A DNA stretch of 64,000 nt from Meira nashicola (GCA_001600355.1 BCJU01000003.1:1430519-1494518), one strand, 5' to 3'. Positions 20,328 through 30,752 are shown, counted from the stretch's first letter. Translations and numbers: made by a program. The notes: a model not told the origin generated them from the letters alone.

Positions 20328-20858
20328 ATGTCAGATAAAGAAGAAAGCAAGGAATACTTTTGGCTCAAGACTGTATCTGAAGGAGGAGAGAAGAGTATAT
20401 CTGATGACAATTTTGATAACCTTTTTATTCGTTTAGTTGGCTCAGGATCAGAAGCAGTCGTTTTAACAGAACAATCTCCTAAATATTTACGTTCTCATTT
20501 ATCTTTTGATGGTCAATTATGCTTCACAAGTAGTGCACCTCAACATACAGGTAGACAATGGTCTTTTGTTTTAGATCAAAAACGAGAAGACTCGCAATCA
20601 AATACAAATAGACCTGCTTGGGCTCCTGTTTTGATCAGAGAAAGTGAAGGAGATAAAGGTTTCTCTTTTGTAAATACAATTACTACAACTTCAGAGCATT
20701 TAGCTTTGGATCTAGCCGATTTTAATGGCTTTGTCGTATGTCAATGGGCTTATGGACATCCACAATTATTTTGGCTGACAGAAGCATTCAAAGGTGATTT
20801 ACCCAAATTTATGCAAAGGGTAAAATTCATCAAATCTCCATATACACCTTCTTCATAA
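20328..20858 (+). CDS. Small protein with a DUF7907-like 'C.W..G.PQLFW' motif
   Basis: The first ATG in frame (20328) gives 176 residues. I do not know its function. The C-terminal part, 'FNGFVVCQWAYGHPQLFW' (~residues 130-147), resembles the conserved core of small secreted fungal proteins (DUF7907-type). Such proteins are normally exported, but this start lacks a signal peptide. The 54 bases just upstream are hydrophobic in this frame (LLLICLALPFCLLL) but contain no ATG, and an ATG at 20242 opens a 31-residue hydrophobic peptide in another frame. Either an upstream exon is missing from my model, a frameshift separated the signal peptide, or the protein is cytosolic. It lies 165 bp downstream of the FAD oxidase on the same strand. 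Confidence 0.6.
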   Translation: MSDKEESKEYFWLKTVSEGGEKSISDDNFDNLFIRLVGSGSEAVVLTEQSPKYLRSHLSFDGQLCFTSSAPQHTGRQWSFVLDQKREDSQSNTNRPAWAPVLIRESEGDKGFSFVNTITTTSEHLALDLADFNGFVVCQWAYGHPQLFWLTEAFKGDLPKFMQRVKFIKSPYTPSS

Positions 20859-21849
20859 TATATATATTTGTACAATCTCCATGGACTTGAATGAAAAAAA
20901 GCAAGATTCGATCCTTTTAGAAACTTCCATAAGAGTGCCCTATGCAGCATGTAGTCGTCTCAATAGTGAAACCAATGCATGGCTTTTTTTGACGCTAGGA
21001 TGTTCCTGATTGTGTCGATCTGGTCTACTGTTTTTCCCGTTTATGGTAAGCAAAGCAGCGTACAGCCGCAGCGTACAGCCTTATGAGTTATGAATGAAAT
21101 GCAAAACCAAAAGGAATGTTTGTACAGCCTCATACGTACATATTGCATAGAACTCAATTTTATGATGACAGGAATGGTAAATTTGATTTAAAAAGGGTGT
21201 ATTAAAGCGGGCTTGGCAAAATTAATCCTTTTTGCTCAGCCCAAAACATACCCGGCGCCTACGACCTTCATTGGCAGGCGGGAGCGGGCTGTGCATTTAT
21301 ACTGTACAAAGATGTATGCACATCTGTACGCGATCTAAAATAGAGGCACCTTGGCAGTACAACTTTCGGCAACTTTAACTCCACTAAGCCAAAATGGATC
21401 CATCAATCCGTACGCCAAAGGTTAAATAATAATACATACCGTAAATGTATTATTAGAAGCCTGCACGCTGTGCGTGTGTGTGTTTGTTGTAAAACAATGC
21501 GAGAAGGTTGCATTTCCAAAAAAGCACAGCAGCGCCTCAGAAGGGCTGAAAAGGCATTCATTTGTTGATCAGTTAGTTAGTTGTACAGCAAAGATACAAA
21601 AAGTACACACGACGTGATCCGATTTGAAGTGGATGATGATTTTCTGATCTAATCTACCATCATATCATCAATACCTCCTAACAAACAAACAAATAAACAA
21701 AAGGCTAGTGCTTAGTCAATCATCCTATACGGATCTTTATTACTACAAGGAAGAACAGTCAAAAAGCTTTTCCTGGTTTCCTCAACTCCGAATACAGAAT
21801 TCAACTCCAAGCGGAGATACAACAGATTTGTCATCTTTAAATCAACAAA
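20859..21849. other. Long intergenic region upstream of NCS-1
   Basis: 991 bp. A relatively GC-rich island lies near 21240-21345. The 150 bp before the NCS-1 ATG have a CA/AAC-rich leader (caaacaaacaaataaacaaa, near 21680) typical of an unstructured 5' UTR. No ORF or RNA gene is supported. Confidence 0.5.
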
Positions 21850-22422
21850 ATGGGTAACAAACAAAGCAAGCTTACACCTGAGCAACTCGTAGATCTACAA
21901 AAGAGCACATACTTTGATCGTAAAGAACTACAACAATGGTACAAAGGATTTTTGAAAGATTGTCCTTCAGGTGTACTTGATAAAGCGGAATTTGCGAGAA
22001 TCTATAAACAATTCTTTCCTTTCGGAGATCCTTCCACTTTTGCTGATTTCGTTTTCAACGTTTTTGATGAAAACAAAAATGGAACAATCGATTTCAAAGA
22101 ATTCATTTGTGCTCTTTCCGTTACTTCACGTGGACGATTAGACGAAAAGCTTCGGTGGGCATTCCAATTATACGATATTGACGGAGATGGAACGATTACA
22201 TACGATGAAATGTTAACGATTGTTAAATCGATTTATAAAATGACTGGACAAATGGTTAAATTACCTGAAGATGAAGATACACCACAAAAACGAGTTGATA
22301 AATTATTCGCAATGATGGATAAAGATAAAAATGCACAATTATCTTTCGAAGAATTTCAAGAAGGATCGAAAAAGGATCCGACAATCGTTCAAGCATTATC
22401 TTTGTATGATGGTTTGGTGTAA
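21850..22422 (+). CDS. NCS1: Neuronal calcium sensor 1 / frequenin
   Basis: 190 residues, one exon, matching the family's usual length exactly. It begins MGNKQSKL, an N-myristoylation signal. Four EF-hands are present: the first is degenerate (around [11 protein letters not shown]), while the other three have canonical loops beginning [18 protein letters not shown] and DKDKNAQLS. In fungi Frq1/Ncs1 binds and activates the phosphatidylinositol 4-kinase Pik1 and mediates calcium signalling at the Golgi and plasma membrane. The C-terminal hydrophobic tail ([11 protein letters not shown]) is the type that regulates target binding. The long A-rich leader fits a well-expressed mRNA. Confidence 0.96.
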   Translation: MGNKQSKLTPEQLVDLQKSTYFDRKELQQWYKGFLKDCPSGVLDKAEFARIYKQFFPFGDPSTFADFVFNVFDENKNGTIDFKEFICALSVTSRGRLDEKLRWAFQLYDIDGDGTITYDEMLTIVKSIYKMTGQMVKLPEDEDTPQKRVDKLFAMMDKDKNAQLSFEEFQEGSKKDPTIVQALSLYDGLV

Positions 22423-22920
22423 AAAAAAAGAGAAAAAAATTCGTCTACCCCTTTTATTCTTTTTTTGCTGTTTATTATCCACAATTTTCCCGGTATTACA
22501 ATGTCTATTCGATACGAATGAAATGTCACGATGCATACATGATCAGGAAAAGGGCTGGAAGATCGATGAGAGGGTATGTACGTAAAATTATGTGAGTTGA
22601 GAGTGCAAAAGAGCGATTTTAAATCTAGCTCTTATGGGTTGTATTCTCTAGGTGGGTGAAGTGTGGCTAAATGCTAGGCTATATGCGTAGGAGACTGTGA
22701 GAATTGCTAAGATGTGCTGCTGCATTATCCTTCATCTTAAGCATCTCTTGCAATACTCAAAAAGTTCAACAATCGTGGATGGGTCGAGTTTGCACACTTT
22801 ATATTGAGAGAAAAAAATGAACAGTACAAAATGGGAATAAGAATAAGGATTTGATGAATGATCACAAAGAAGAAAGATGAATTCAAAAGGTATAAAGAAA
22901 TGATAAAAGTCAACAAATGT
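22423..22920. other. Convergent intergenic region
   Basis: 498 bp between the 3' ends of NCS1 and the sugar transporter. T-rich sequence just after the NCS1 stop (22450-22470) probably belongs to its 3' UTR. No gene seen. Confidence 0.5.
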
Positions 22921-24663
22921 TTAACGTTGTACTTCATCAACACTTGGAGTTGAAGCTGAATGAGTTTCAAGACGATCTGCTCTTGATTTTTCTTGATTAG
23001 AGCCGTTGTTGGCATCATCATAATTTCCATCTTCCAAACCGGCTGGACTATTTAAAAGTCTACCTTGTTTATCATATCGGCGAGGCGTACGTTTTTCGAT
23101 CCTTACTACATCGTATGGGTTGTAGATCGAGGCTTTTTCGAAAATGAACGACATTTCTTCTAACGAACGGCCAGCAGTTTCGGGAAAGATAAAGTATGTA
23201 CTTATCAAAATTGCTAAATTCAAAACGGCAAAGATGATGTAAGTACGATATTGAATCGTTGCAAATGCGACTGGAGTAATTAAAACGACTAAAAAGTTAA
23301 AAATCCAATTTGAAGATGTTGAAATACCATTTGCTGCTGCTCTTATTGAAAGAGGAGTAATTTCTGCCGGATAAAGCCATGTCATTCCTAACCAACCAAT
23401 TGCAAAGAAAGTATTAAAAACGAAAAGGAAAACTGCTGCAACATAAGCTGGAGCTTCATTTCTTGCTTCTTGAGTTTGAGGATCAGGATTTAAAGCAGCA
23501 GGTGAAGTACAACCAGCAAGGATTGCCATAGTTGCAGACATTCCTGCTGCACCGAAAAGCATTAAATTACGTCTTCCAAACCTTTCAATCGTCCAAACAG
23601 CAATAAAAGAAGCAAGGAAATATTCCGTTCCATTACATGCTGCAACAATACGACTAACAAGAGGTGAAAAACCTAAATTTGTTTCGTATAAAGTTGCTGC
23701 ATAATATGTGATCAAATTAATACCTGAAATTTGTTGAAACATTTGAATGATAAATCCAAGTGTTGCTCGATGAAAATTCTTTTCTTTTCCTTGACGTAAT
23801 AAATCACGAAGTTTCGTTTCTCCTGCAAGTTCAATTGAACCTTGAATTTCTTCAATTTTTGCATCAACTTCAGGATCATCAATTTGTAATTCATCAAGAG
23901 AAGCAATCACTTTACGTGCTTCTTCTTTTCTTCCACGTAAGACTAACCATCTTGGTGATTCAGGCATCCAAATTGTAATAAATGTTGGAATGCATAGCAA
24001 AATTTGCCATGCTACTGGAACTCTCCAAGCCGCAGAACGATGAGGAAAATCTTCAAGTTGATATTCATTTTCTGCGAATCTTGAACTTGGATCAAGCCAA
24101 TAAAATGCAAAATCTATCCAATAAGCCATACAAATTCCACCTGTGATCAATAAACCTTCTACCATGACCAACATTCCACGTTTATTTGGAGGTGAACATT
24201 CTGATTGCCACATTGGAATTGTTGCTGTATGCATTCCATTTCCTACACCGCCGATAACACGACCAATAATTAATTGAGCGAGACTATAAGAAGAAGTTTG
24301 AATGATTGCACCAACTATCATCCAAACAGTACCAATCCAAATGATTGCACGTCTACCCCATAAATCACCTAACCATAAACAAGATAATGCACCTATCAAA
24401 CAACCAATTTCATAAAGACCAATCGTTAAACCTTGTAATGTTGATTCGGTTGAAGTTCCTGCTTCTGCTTCAGCATTTTTCGTTGTATCAATTTCTGGAA
24501 AAATTTCTGTAAAGCTTGGTAAAGTTAATAAACCACTCATTACACCTTGATCATAACCGAATAATAAAAATCCTGCTCCTGCAGCAATACCAATCATTCG
24601 ACTTAATGGTGCTCCGCTCAAGCCCCAATATTTTGGACCATCATATGATGTTTTCTTGCCCAT
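22921..24663 (-). CDS. Sugar porter family MFS transporter
   Basis: 580 residues with about 12 membrane segments and a central cytosolic loop. Sugar-porter signatures are clear: 'GFLLFGYDQGVMSGLLT' in helix 1, 'GRVIGGVGNGM' after helix 4, 'PESPRWLVLRGR' at the end of helix 6, 'QQISGINLITYY' in helix 7, and 'GRRNLMLFG'. The C-terminal tail (~540-580) is hydrophilic, Asn/Asp/Ser-rich, probably cytosolic. It resembles fungal hexose/quinate-type proton symporters; the substrate is not determinable by reading. The promoter shows a TATA-like box and GC-rich CCCCGC sites compatible with carbon control. Confidence 0.9.
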   Translation of the reverse strand: MGKKTSYDGPKYWGLSGAPLSRMIGIAAGAGFLLFGYDQGVMSGLLTLPSFTEIFPEIDTTKNAEAEAGTSTESTLQGLTIGLYEIGCLIGALSCLWLGDLWGRRAIIWIGTVWMIVGAIIQTSSYSLAQLIIGRVIGGVGNGMHTATIPMWQSECSPPNKRGMLVMVEGLLITGGICMAYWIDFAFYWLDPSSRFAENEYQLEDFPHRSAAWRVPVAWQILLCIPTFITIWMPESPRWLVLRGRKEEARKVIASLDELQIDDPEVDAKIEEIQGSIELAGETKLRDLLRQGKEKNFHRATLGFIIQMFQQISGINLITYYAATLYETNLGFSPLVSRIVAACNGTEYFLASFIAVWTIERFGRRNLMLFGAAGMSATMAILAGCTSPAALNPDPQTQEARNEAPAYVAAVFLFVFNTFFAIGWLGMTWLYPAEITPLSIRAAANGISTSSNWIFNFLVVLITPVAFATIQYRTYIIFAVLNLAILISTYFIFPETAGRSLEEMSFIFEKASIYNPYDVVRIEKRTPRRYDKQGRLLNSPAGLEDGNYDDANNGSNQEKSRADRLETHSASTPSVDEVQR

Positions 24664-24749
24664 GATTGCAAGTAATAAAAAAGAAGAGAATTAATGGATT
24701 TGTTCTAAAGAAAGGAAGTTAAAGAAACGGAATCGTAAAGATGATGTCG

Positions 24750-24758
24750 TATTTATAT
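24750..24758 (-). promoter_or_regulatory. TATA-like box of the sugar transporter
   Basis: On the minus strand the sequence reads gaTATAAATA, about 90 bp upstream of the ATG at 24663, a suitable position for a core promoter element. Confidence 0.4.
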
Positions 24759-24891
24759 CAATAGTTAGACTTAATCAAAGGGGTCTCTTTCTTTCTGCAT
24801 GCCAAGTAAATATCCCCATCTTTAGCTTCAACATCAAACAGCATTTATCGGTGAAATATATGTCTCTCCCTCTTTTCTGTTCCTTAAAGAC

Positions 24892-24931
24892 GCCGGAGAC
24901 CCCGCACTACTACCGCACCCTCCGCCCGCCG
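24892..24931 (-). promoter_or_regulatory. GC-rich cluster with a CreA/Mig1-like site
   Basis: In an AT-rich promoter this 40-bp patch is strikingly GC-rich. It includes CCCCGC at 24900-24905, matching the Mig1/CreA consensus (SYGGRG on the other strand), plus two related CCG-rich stretches. Glucose repressors bind such sites in fungal sugar transporter promoters; function here is inferred from position only. Confidence 0.3.
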
Positions 24932-25792
24932 ATGCAGATTGGAGGATTAATGTATTTTGTCTTTTAATAATTCATCTGTACGGCAATCATGAATGTATGC
25001 ATGATGTATTGCCTTTCATTCGATCCTGAACCACTTCATCGGATCTAGTCTTGGCAAAAGCATAAACAAAAGAGAATAGGGAGAAATCATTATACTGATG
25101 TTCCCATTTTAGAACACCGTGTGTATGTATGTAAGAAGATGGATTGATTCTTGGCAGTGACGTTTTTGAGGGAAGTGAGAGAAGGTGCAAAAAAGTGATT
25201 TAGTGTTTAGCTTATAAGGCGTGTGTGTGTAAGGTACAGCAGGACGTACCTTAGACTGCTTTATGTCAAATACATAAGTTGGCGTTTAAAATAATAAATT
25301 GTTTCAATTTACCTCTTACACTGATAAACTACCGTATTTTCGCGCCTTGGCATTCAAGGAAACGCGTTGATTGTCTGTCTGATTGTATGCTACTTACCAT
25401 CATCTGTCAAGAGAGAGACAGAGAGAATGTGTCTGGTACTACATAATTTGGACAAGGCTGTGACTGTGTTTATAAATCTAAAAGCCACCCACTCGAATCC
25501 CACCTCTCGGTAAAAATATCCTCCATGATCCCCTTTTCATATTAATCGGTGACTTAAATATTTGCACAGCAATATATATCGGTAATCGAGAATCTATTCC
25601 ACCGAAGTGGATGTACAATCACGGAGTAAGCGCTTAATAAGCGAGCTCTCAGAATGATCGGCAATTCCGGAAAAAAGAGATAGTCATTGTCTAGGTGTGG
25701 CTACCTTTCAGAGATAAACTTGATATACAAATGTGACCAAACACTGAGAAAATGAATTGCGGTGATAGATAATAATACAATAATAAACATTT

Positions 25793-27472
25793 TTATGTTG
25801 AAGACATCGGTTGTCTAGGTTTAAGAATCGCTTTACGCAAAGGAATCATTCCAAGAGCAGTAAATGCAACTACAGCAGAAAGAGCAGTAGAGAATAAAAT
25901 CACAGGTCCTAAACCGTGACTACCATAAATTGCATTATCTCCCCAAATTTGTGTTGTTGTTGTTTGTTGTTGTGTGGAAGAAGAAAGATCAGAAATGTGA
26001 TGTTTATATAAAATTGAACTGATCAAAGGACCAGCTACACCTCCTAATCCACGCCAAGACATTAATTCTAAGAAAACGGCAGAATGTTCCGTTTCTCCTG
26101 CTCTTGCCATTTCACGTGCCATTGGAGACATTGTTGTAGAAAATCCACCGTTGAATAATCCAAATAAGATTGCAAATGCAATTAAAGGTCCTAAAGTTTT
26201 TGCGAAGCCTAATAATAATCCAACTAATAAAGATCCAGTTGCCGATAAAAGTAAAACTAACACTATATGTGGTAAAGTATCACATAAGATACCTATAATG
26301 CAATATGAAATTGCAGCTGCAGCATTAAAAGTTGCTAAAAGAGCTGTTGGTATTGTTCCACGTAATCCTAAAGAAGATGCATAAGGTGCGATATAATAAG
26401 AAACTGACATTAAAGCAGCATTTTGCATAAATTGAGCGGCTAAACTTGCGATTCCTAAAGGTGAATGAAGAATTTTATTATGTGAAGGTAAAACTGAACG
26501 AATGATATTTCTCCTTCTACGACTTGAATCGTGACGACTTCCTGCAGTTGTTGTAGAAGAAGGATCGGATTGTATCGTTGTACGTTGAACAGGTAACCTA
26601 GGACGTAAAAAGAATGCAATCGTTGCACCAAGAATTAATTGTAAAATAGCTAAAGCTCTTAATGTCCATTCAAATCCAACTCCTTCCAATAAAAAGTTTA
26701 AACCAAAAGGCCAAATTACACCACCAATTCCTGAACCAACAAAAATCATTCCAGTTGCAAAACCTCTCTTTTGATCGAACCATTGAGGTAGCCAAAGCAT
26801 TGCAGGAGTATAAAATGCACCTCCTGACCAACCAGATAAAAAACCTTGCAAAAGTGTAACACTTGCAACGTTTGGATTAAAACTTGCTCCTACTAATCCA
26901 ATTGCAGAAACAGATAAAGTTATTGCTTGAAAAAGTTTAATCTTATGAGGAAAAGCATTGAGTATTCCTAAAAATAAAAATGGTGCGAAATATTGACCTG
27001 CAGTAATAAGAGTACCGGCAGCAGCAGTTGCAGCAGAAGAAGAACCATAAAGAGGTGATTGTTTATTATATAAATGATAATCTTGAAAAGCACCATAAGA
27101 ATTACCCATTCCCCAGATTAAACATTCCAATAATGTTGCAATTGCTAAAAATGTCCAAGCTTGTCTACCTTTGTCAATAGGTGGAAGTTGTATAACACCA
27201 GAATTGGTCGATTCAGCATATGCGTTCAAGATTGATTCAGATCTGTGTATCGAAGGTACTCTACTTGAATTTGTTGATGTTTGATTAGGTTCTTCTATGA
27301 TTGATGCAGGTTTACTTTGTTCTTCATTTGATTCATCTTGACTTTGAACAACTTCATCTTTCCTTGTTGCTGTTGTTGTCGTCTCGAAACCTTTTAGAGA
27401 AGTTAATTGGATTGCTTGATCACCATCTTCTAGACGAATTTCAATCGAAGAAGAGGATCTGTTATCACTCAT
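25793..27472 (-). CDS. MFS transporter, monocarboxylate-porter-like (MCH type)
   Basis: 559 residues. A ~95-residue hydrophilic N-terminus rich in Ser, Glu and Gln precedes 12 predicted membrane segments, split by a loop at ~310-345 containing basic 'SRRRRN'. Features include 'GMGNSYGAFQDYH' in helix 1, 'GFATGMIFVGSGIGGVIWP' in helices 4-5 and 'GGAFYTPAMLWLPQWF', the layout of fungal monocarboxylate-porter homologues (MCH proteins and relatives). Fungal members transport riboflavin, carboxylates or unknown metabolites, so no substrate is assigned. A TATA box sits about 70 bp upstream. Confidence 0.82.
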   Translation of the reverse strand: MSDNRSSSSIEIRLEDGDQAIQLTSLKGFETTTTATRKDEVVQSQDESNEEQSKPASIIEEPNQTSTNSSRVPSIHRSESILNAYAESTNSGVIQLPPIDKGRQAWTFLAIATLLECLIWGMGNSYGAFQDYHLYNKQSPLYGSSSAATAAAGTLITAGQYFAPFLFLGILNAFPHKIKLFQAITLSVSAIGLVGASFNPNVASVTLLQGFLSGWSGGAFYTPAMLWLPQWFDQKRGFATGMIFVGSGIGGVIWPFGLNFLLEGVGFEWTLRALAILQLILGATIAFFLRPRLPVQRTTIQSDPSSTTTAGSRHDSSRRRRNIIRSVLPSHNKILHSPLGIASLAAQFMQNAALMSVSYYIAPYASSLGLRGTIPTALLATFNAAAAISYCIIGILCDTLPHIVLVLLLSATGSLLVGLLLGFAKTLGPLIAFAILFGLFNGGFSTTMSPMAREMARAGETEHSAVFLELMSWRGLGGVAGPLISSILYKHHISDLSSSTQQQTTTTQIWGDNAIYGSHGLGPVILFSTALSAVVAFTALGMIPLRKAILKPRQPMSST

Positions 27473-27541
27473 TTTCCAATGATGTACTTTTATTGAAGTT
27501 GGTCGTACTGAAAGACAAATCTTTCATGTCATAGTATTCAC

Positions 27542-27551
27542 CCTTTTATAT
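27542..27551 (-). promoter_or_regulatory. TATA box of the MCH-like transporter
   Basis: The minus strand reads gaTATAAAAGG about 70 bp before the ATG at 27472, a near-consensus TATA box. Confidence 0.5.
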
Positions 27552-28174
27552 CCCCACGTTCATCAATTCACCTAATGACTCGAGAAGATTTTGATGACAA
27601 AAGTTTACACTGCATTGCATCAGTCATAATAATTTCTCCCCCACAGCAATGAGTGAATTATATGTAGAATATTTACGCGTGCATCTTGTTGCATACAGAC
27701 TACTAAAACACGTACAGCCGTTACGCCCGCATCATCAAAGTATCAAAAACCCTTTGGAAGTTTTTCCTCGGCATTGTGGCTTTAACTTTAAACATTTTTA
27801 CTCGGACTTCTCTCCGAACGGGATTAAAAATTAGATCTTGAAAAGAGATCTTATATCTGTTTTCTTCCAATCATTGTCTTTGGAACAAAAATGCAAGGAA
27901 GAGGCACTAATGACGTCCATAGAAGGAATATGTAATAGCAACCGCACAATTAAAAATATTTTTGAATTTGAATGTATCAGAGACACTCTTCAAGGTATGT
28001 CAATTGATCACTTCGGTTGCCTCTGCTTTGCACTTGATGTCCAATTCGTAAGGTGCTGCTCAGCCCTTGATCTAACGCGCTAGAAGAAGGTTATGCAGGT
28101 TACTGTTTAGCGTTAATTTTTTTTTTAAAAATGTCTCTTCTCACCTTCTTACACACCATCGGCGCTTCGAAACA
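27552..28174. other. Divergent intergenic region MCH-like / RCM1
   Basis: Promoter space between head-to-head genes. Two short plus-strand frames (27649-27834 and 27838-28083) have no recognisable content. A homopolymer A/T run lies near 28118-28130, just before RCM1. Confidence 0.5.
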
Positions 28175-29860
28175 ATGTCAGATATTTATATTCAAGCGGC
28201 ATTAGTTCTTGATGGCACACATGCTCAAACAGGATCGCTTAAAGGGTTGGTGATGGAAAGAGCGAAAGTTAGTAAAACAGATGCAAAGAGATTATTAGCT
28301 TTAAGTGCGAATACTTTATCTTTTTCTAGAGCGTTAGAAATTGTATTAAAGCGTAGTGAATTTCTCAAATTGGAAAAAAGAACAATCGCAACAGCAACAG
28401 CAGGCAAAGGATGTTCACCACAATCTCTAGCTCTTGTAGTTGCACATGATTTGCTGTTAAGTAAACGTGGTAGGATTGCAACTTCTCCTGCTTGGCCACC
28501 TCATGCTGCTTTCGTTCGTCATTCTGCTAGATTGAAAGCTGAATTGGTAAAGTTACAAGTGCAAGAAGGTAAAACAAACGTACAAGAACTTAGAACTGGT
28601 GAAGCGATTAAAAAGCGTGCTGAAAGAATACCAAGATGGATAAGAGTAAACGAAAGATTGACAACAGTAGAAAAGGTTATGGAACAATTACAATCCGAAG
28701 GATGGAAAGAAGTACAAAAAGGCAAGGATTTATTACCAAAAGTGAAAACTTTCTCTCGATCTAGACATATTCCCTCCGTTTTGGCCACTCATGCTGCCCA
28801 TACTTCTGCTCTAATAGGACATCCTCTCTACAAGAAAGGTCATTTGATGTTGCAAGATCTTGCAAGTTGCTTTCCAGCAGAGATTCTTTTAGGAAATTCT
28901 ATCGATACCAATTCAACTGCAATACATGCTTTAGATGCAACATCTGCACCAGGAAATAAGACGAGCCATCTAAGTGCAATTTTAAGTAAAGCGTCGAAAG
29001 GATCAGACATTATCGCATTTGAACACTCTAAACAACGATTTGAAACACTTGAACAACAATTACGCAGATCAGGATCATTGGATACGAACAAATCAGGCTT
29101 TGTCAAACCGGTCTTTGGCGATTTTACAAAAACAGAACCTGAAAAATACCCAAAAGTTACGCATATGCTCTTAGATCCTTCTTGTAGTGGATCAGGTATT
29201 TTGGGTAGATTGGATTATCTTACTCGAGATCAAGATGAAGTCGATAATGCAGAAGGATTGGAAGGAGATGCATCAACACAACAGAAAGATCGTTTGAAGG
29301 GTTTGGCTGCATTTCAATCAAGTATGATCGATCATGCTATGCATTTTCCCAATTTGCAAAAGTTGGTCTATTCCACCTGTTCGATTCATCATGAAGAAAA
29401 TGAAGAAGTGGTGATGAAAGCTTTAGATTCTGTTATTGCTAAAAAGAGAGGTTGGCGTTTAGCTCAAAGAAGAGAAGTTGTTAGTTCTTGGCCTACAAGA
29501 GGGATAGTAGAACATTGCAAAAACGATCAAGTTTTAGCAAACGGAATGATTCGATGTGTTCCAGGTGGAGAAGAGAATGCAAATACCACACAATCGAATG
29601 CTGGCAATGAATCCACTGAACCACACATGGAAGCAACGAATGGTTTCTTTGTTACCTGCTTTGTACGTGAGGGACAGAAAGATGAAAACAGTCAAGAGGA
29701 TGAAAAGAATATTGCAACTCCTCAAAGCAGCAATACTCTTAAAAATCGTAAACGGAAGCAACGTGCAAAGGAAAAAGCCAAAGCACAAAAGCGCGCAAAG
29801 ATGGAGGGAGAACAGGGAGATGAGGGCGAAGATGTTGAGGATGATGATGATGATGACTAA
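28175..29860 (+). CDS. RCM1: rRNA cytosine-C5 methyltransferase, Rcm1/NSUN5 family
   Basis: 561 residues, one exon. The enzyme methylates a conserved cytosine (C2278 in yeast 25S rRNA) in the large ribosomal subunit. The Rossmann methyltransferase core runs ~210-510: 'LDATSAPGNKTSHLSAIL' is the SAM-binding motif I, 'FGDF' an acidic motif, 'LLDPSCSGSGI' motif IV with its PCS-type cysteine, and 'LVYSTCSIHHEENE' motif VI with the catalytic TCS-type cysteine. Both cysteines are present. The C-terminus is lysine-rich then acidic (poly-Asp), a typical nucleolar tail. It converges on MsrA with a 94-bp gap. Confidence 0.93.
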   Translation: MSDIYIQAALVLDGTHAQTGSLKGLVMERAKVSKTDAKRLLALSANTLSFSRALEIVLKRSEFLKLEKRTIATATAGKGCSPQSLALVVAHDLLLSKRGRIATSPAWPPHAAFVRHSARLKAELVKLQVQEGKTNVQELRTGEAIKKRAERIPRWIRVNERLTTVEKVMEQLQSEGWKEVQKGKDLLPKVKTFSRSRHIPSVLATHAAHTSALIGHPLYKKGHLMLQDLASCFPAEILLGNSIDTNSTAIHALDATSAPGNKTSHLSAILSKASKGSDIIAFEHSKQRFETLEQQLRRSGSLDTNKSGFVKPVFGDFTKTEPEKYPKVTHMLLDPSCSGSGILGRLDYLTRDQDEVDNAEGLEGDASTQQKDRLKGLAAFQSSMIDHAMHFPNLQKLVYSTCSIHHEENEEVVMKALDSVIAKKRGWRLAQRREVVSSWPTRGIVEHCKNDQVLANGMIRCVPGGEENANTTQSNAGNESTEPHMEATNGFFVTCFVREGQKDENSQEDEKNIATPQSSNTLKNRKRKQRAKEKAKAQKRAKMEGEQGDEGEDVEDDDDDD

Positions 29861-29954
29861 ACCATTTGTACTATACACATCTACTTTCGTTCTTGATTAT
29901 CAATGTATTACTGGTATATACATCATCACATTCCGTTTGAGAAAATGAAAGAAA

Positions 29955-30752
29955 TTACCACCATAGACGATGTGTAGGGCAATGGTAACCGGAAGGATTG
30001 TTCTCCAAATACTTTTGATGGTACTCCTCTGCGACAAAGAATGAGCTCGCCGGTCTTTGCTCGATTTGAGTGACAATCTTTTGTTGTTTAGGTGTAAAGT
30101 GCTTTTGTTGAACTTCTTCGGTCACTTTTTTTGCTACTTCATCTTGTTCGGCTGAATGAGTGAAAATTGCTGATCTATATTGAGTTCCACGATCAGGACC
30201 TTGACGATCTTTTTGTGTAGGATCATGAGATCTATAAAAAAATTCTACTAATTCAGCATAAGATACTTTCTTGGGATCAAATTCGATTTGCGTTGCTTCT
30301 GCATGACCTGTACGACCTGTACATACTTCTTCATAACTTGGATTTTTACTGGATTCCTTTCCACCTATATAACCTACTTTTGCATCTAATAATCCTTTAC
30401 CTCCACCATAATACTTTCTAAAAATATCTTCAGTTCCCCAAAAGCAACCGTTTGCAAAAGTAGCGATATCGTTTGACATTTTTGTTGCTGTTGTTGTAAT
30501 AGTAGCGTCTGAAGTTGAGTTTCTAGCTTGAATTGCTGTTGGTACAGTTGGTTCAACTGGTTGACCTTGAATTTGATTAGTGATTGCTGAACTTAAAGGT
30601 TTTCCTCCGTTATTAAAACCTCCTGTTAATACTGAACGTCCAAAATTAATGATTCTAGGTAGCATAAATGTTGATGATTGATTGAAAATAGATGCAATAA
30701 TCACAATAGAAAATGCAACAATGGTGGTAGTAAAGAAATTCCAAAAGCGCAT
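29955..30752 (-). CDS. Peptide methionine-(S)-sulfoxide reductase MsrA with N-terminal hydrophobic extension
   Basis: 265 residues. The catalytic domain covers ~97-265: 'FANGCFWGTEDIFR' contains the nucleophilic cysteine, followed by 'VGYIGGK', 'YEEVCTGRTGHAE' and 'DPTQKDRQGPDRGTQYRS', all classic MsrA blocks. It repairs S-methionine sulfoxide in proteins using thioredoxin. The first ~25 residues are hydrophobic (FFTTTIVAFSIVIIASI) and look like a signal anchor or organelle-targeting sequence. An internal ATG (MSNDIATFANG, about residue 91) would give a compact cytosolic form. Dual localisation from alternative starts is plausible but inferred. Confidence 0.92.
   Translation of the reverse strand: MRFWNFFTTTIVAFSIVIIASIFNQSSTFMLPRIINFGRSVLTGGFNNGGKPLSSAITNQIQGQPVEPTVPTAIQARNSTSDATITTTATKMSNDIATFANGCFWGTEDIFRKYYGGGKGLLDAKVGYIGGKESSKNPSYEEVCTGRTGHAEATQIEFDPKKVSYAELVEFFYRSHDPTQKDRQGPDRGTQYRSAIFTHSAEQDEVAKKVTEEVQQKHFTPKQQKIVTQIEQRPASSFFVAEEYHQKYLENNPSGYHCPTHRLWW

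Larger units (their letters stand above)
24664..25792. other. Long spacer upstream of the sugar transporter
   Basis: 1.13 kb between two minus-strand transporter genes. It holds the sugar transporter promoter (features below) and the 3' flank of the second transporter. It includes GT-rich and CT-rich microsatellite-like stretches (25210-25230, 25410-25425). No coding sequence is supported. Confidence 0.5.

Noticed and set aside
25485..25510. Possible tRNA B box (ACTCGAATCCC)
   Set aside because: It departs from GGTTCGANTCC at the first positions and no matching A box or stem was found upstream.
27649..28083. Two short plus-strand frames before RCM1
   Set aside because: No motifs, and the second has no ATG-led gene structure; best read as promoter sequence.
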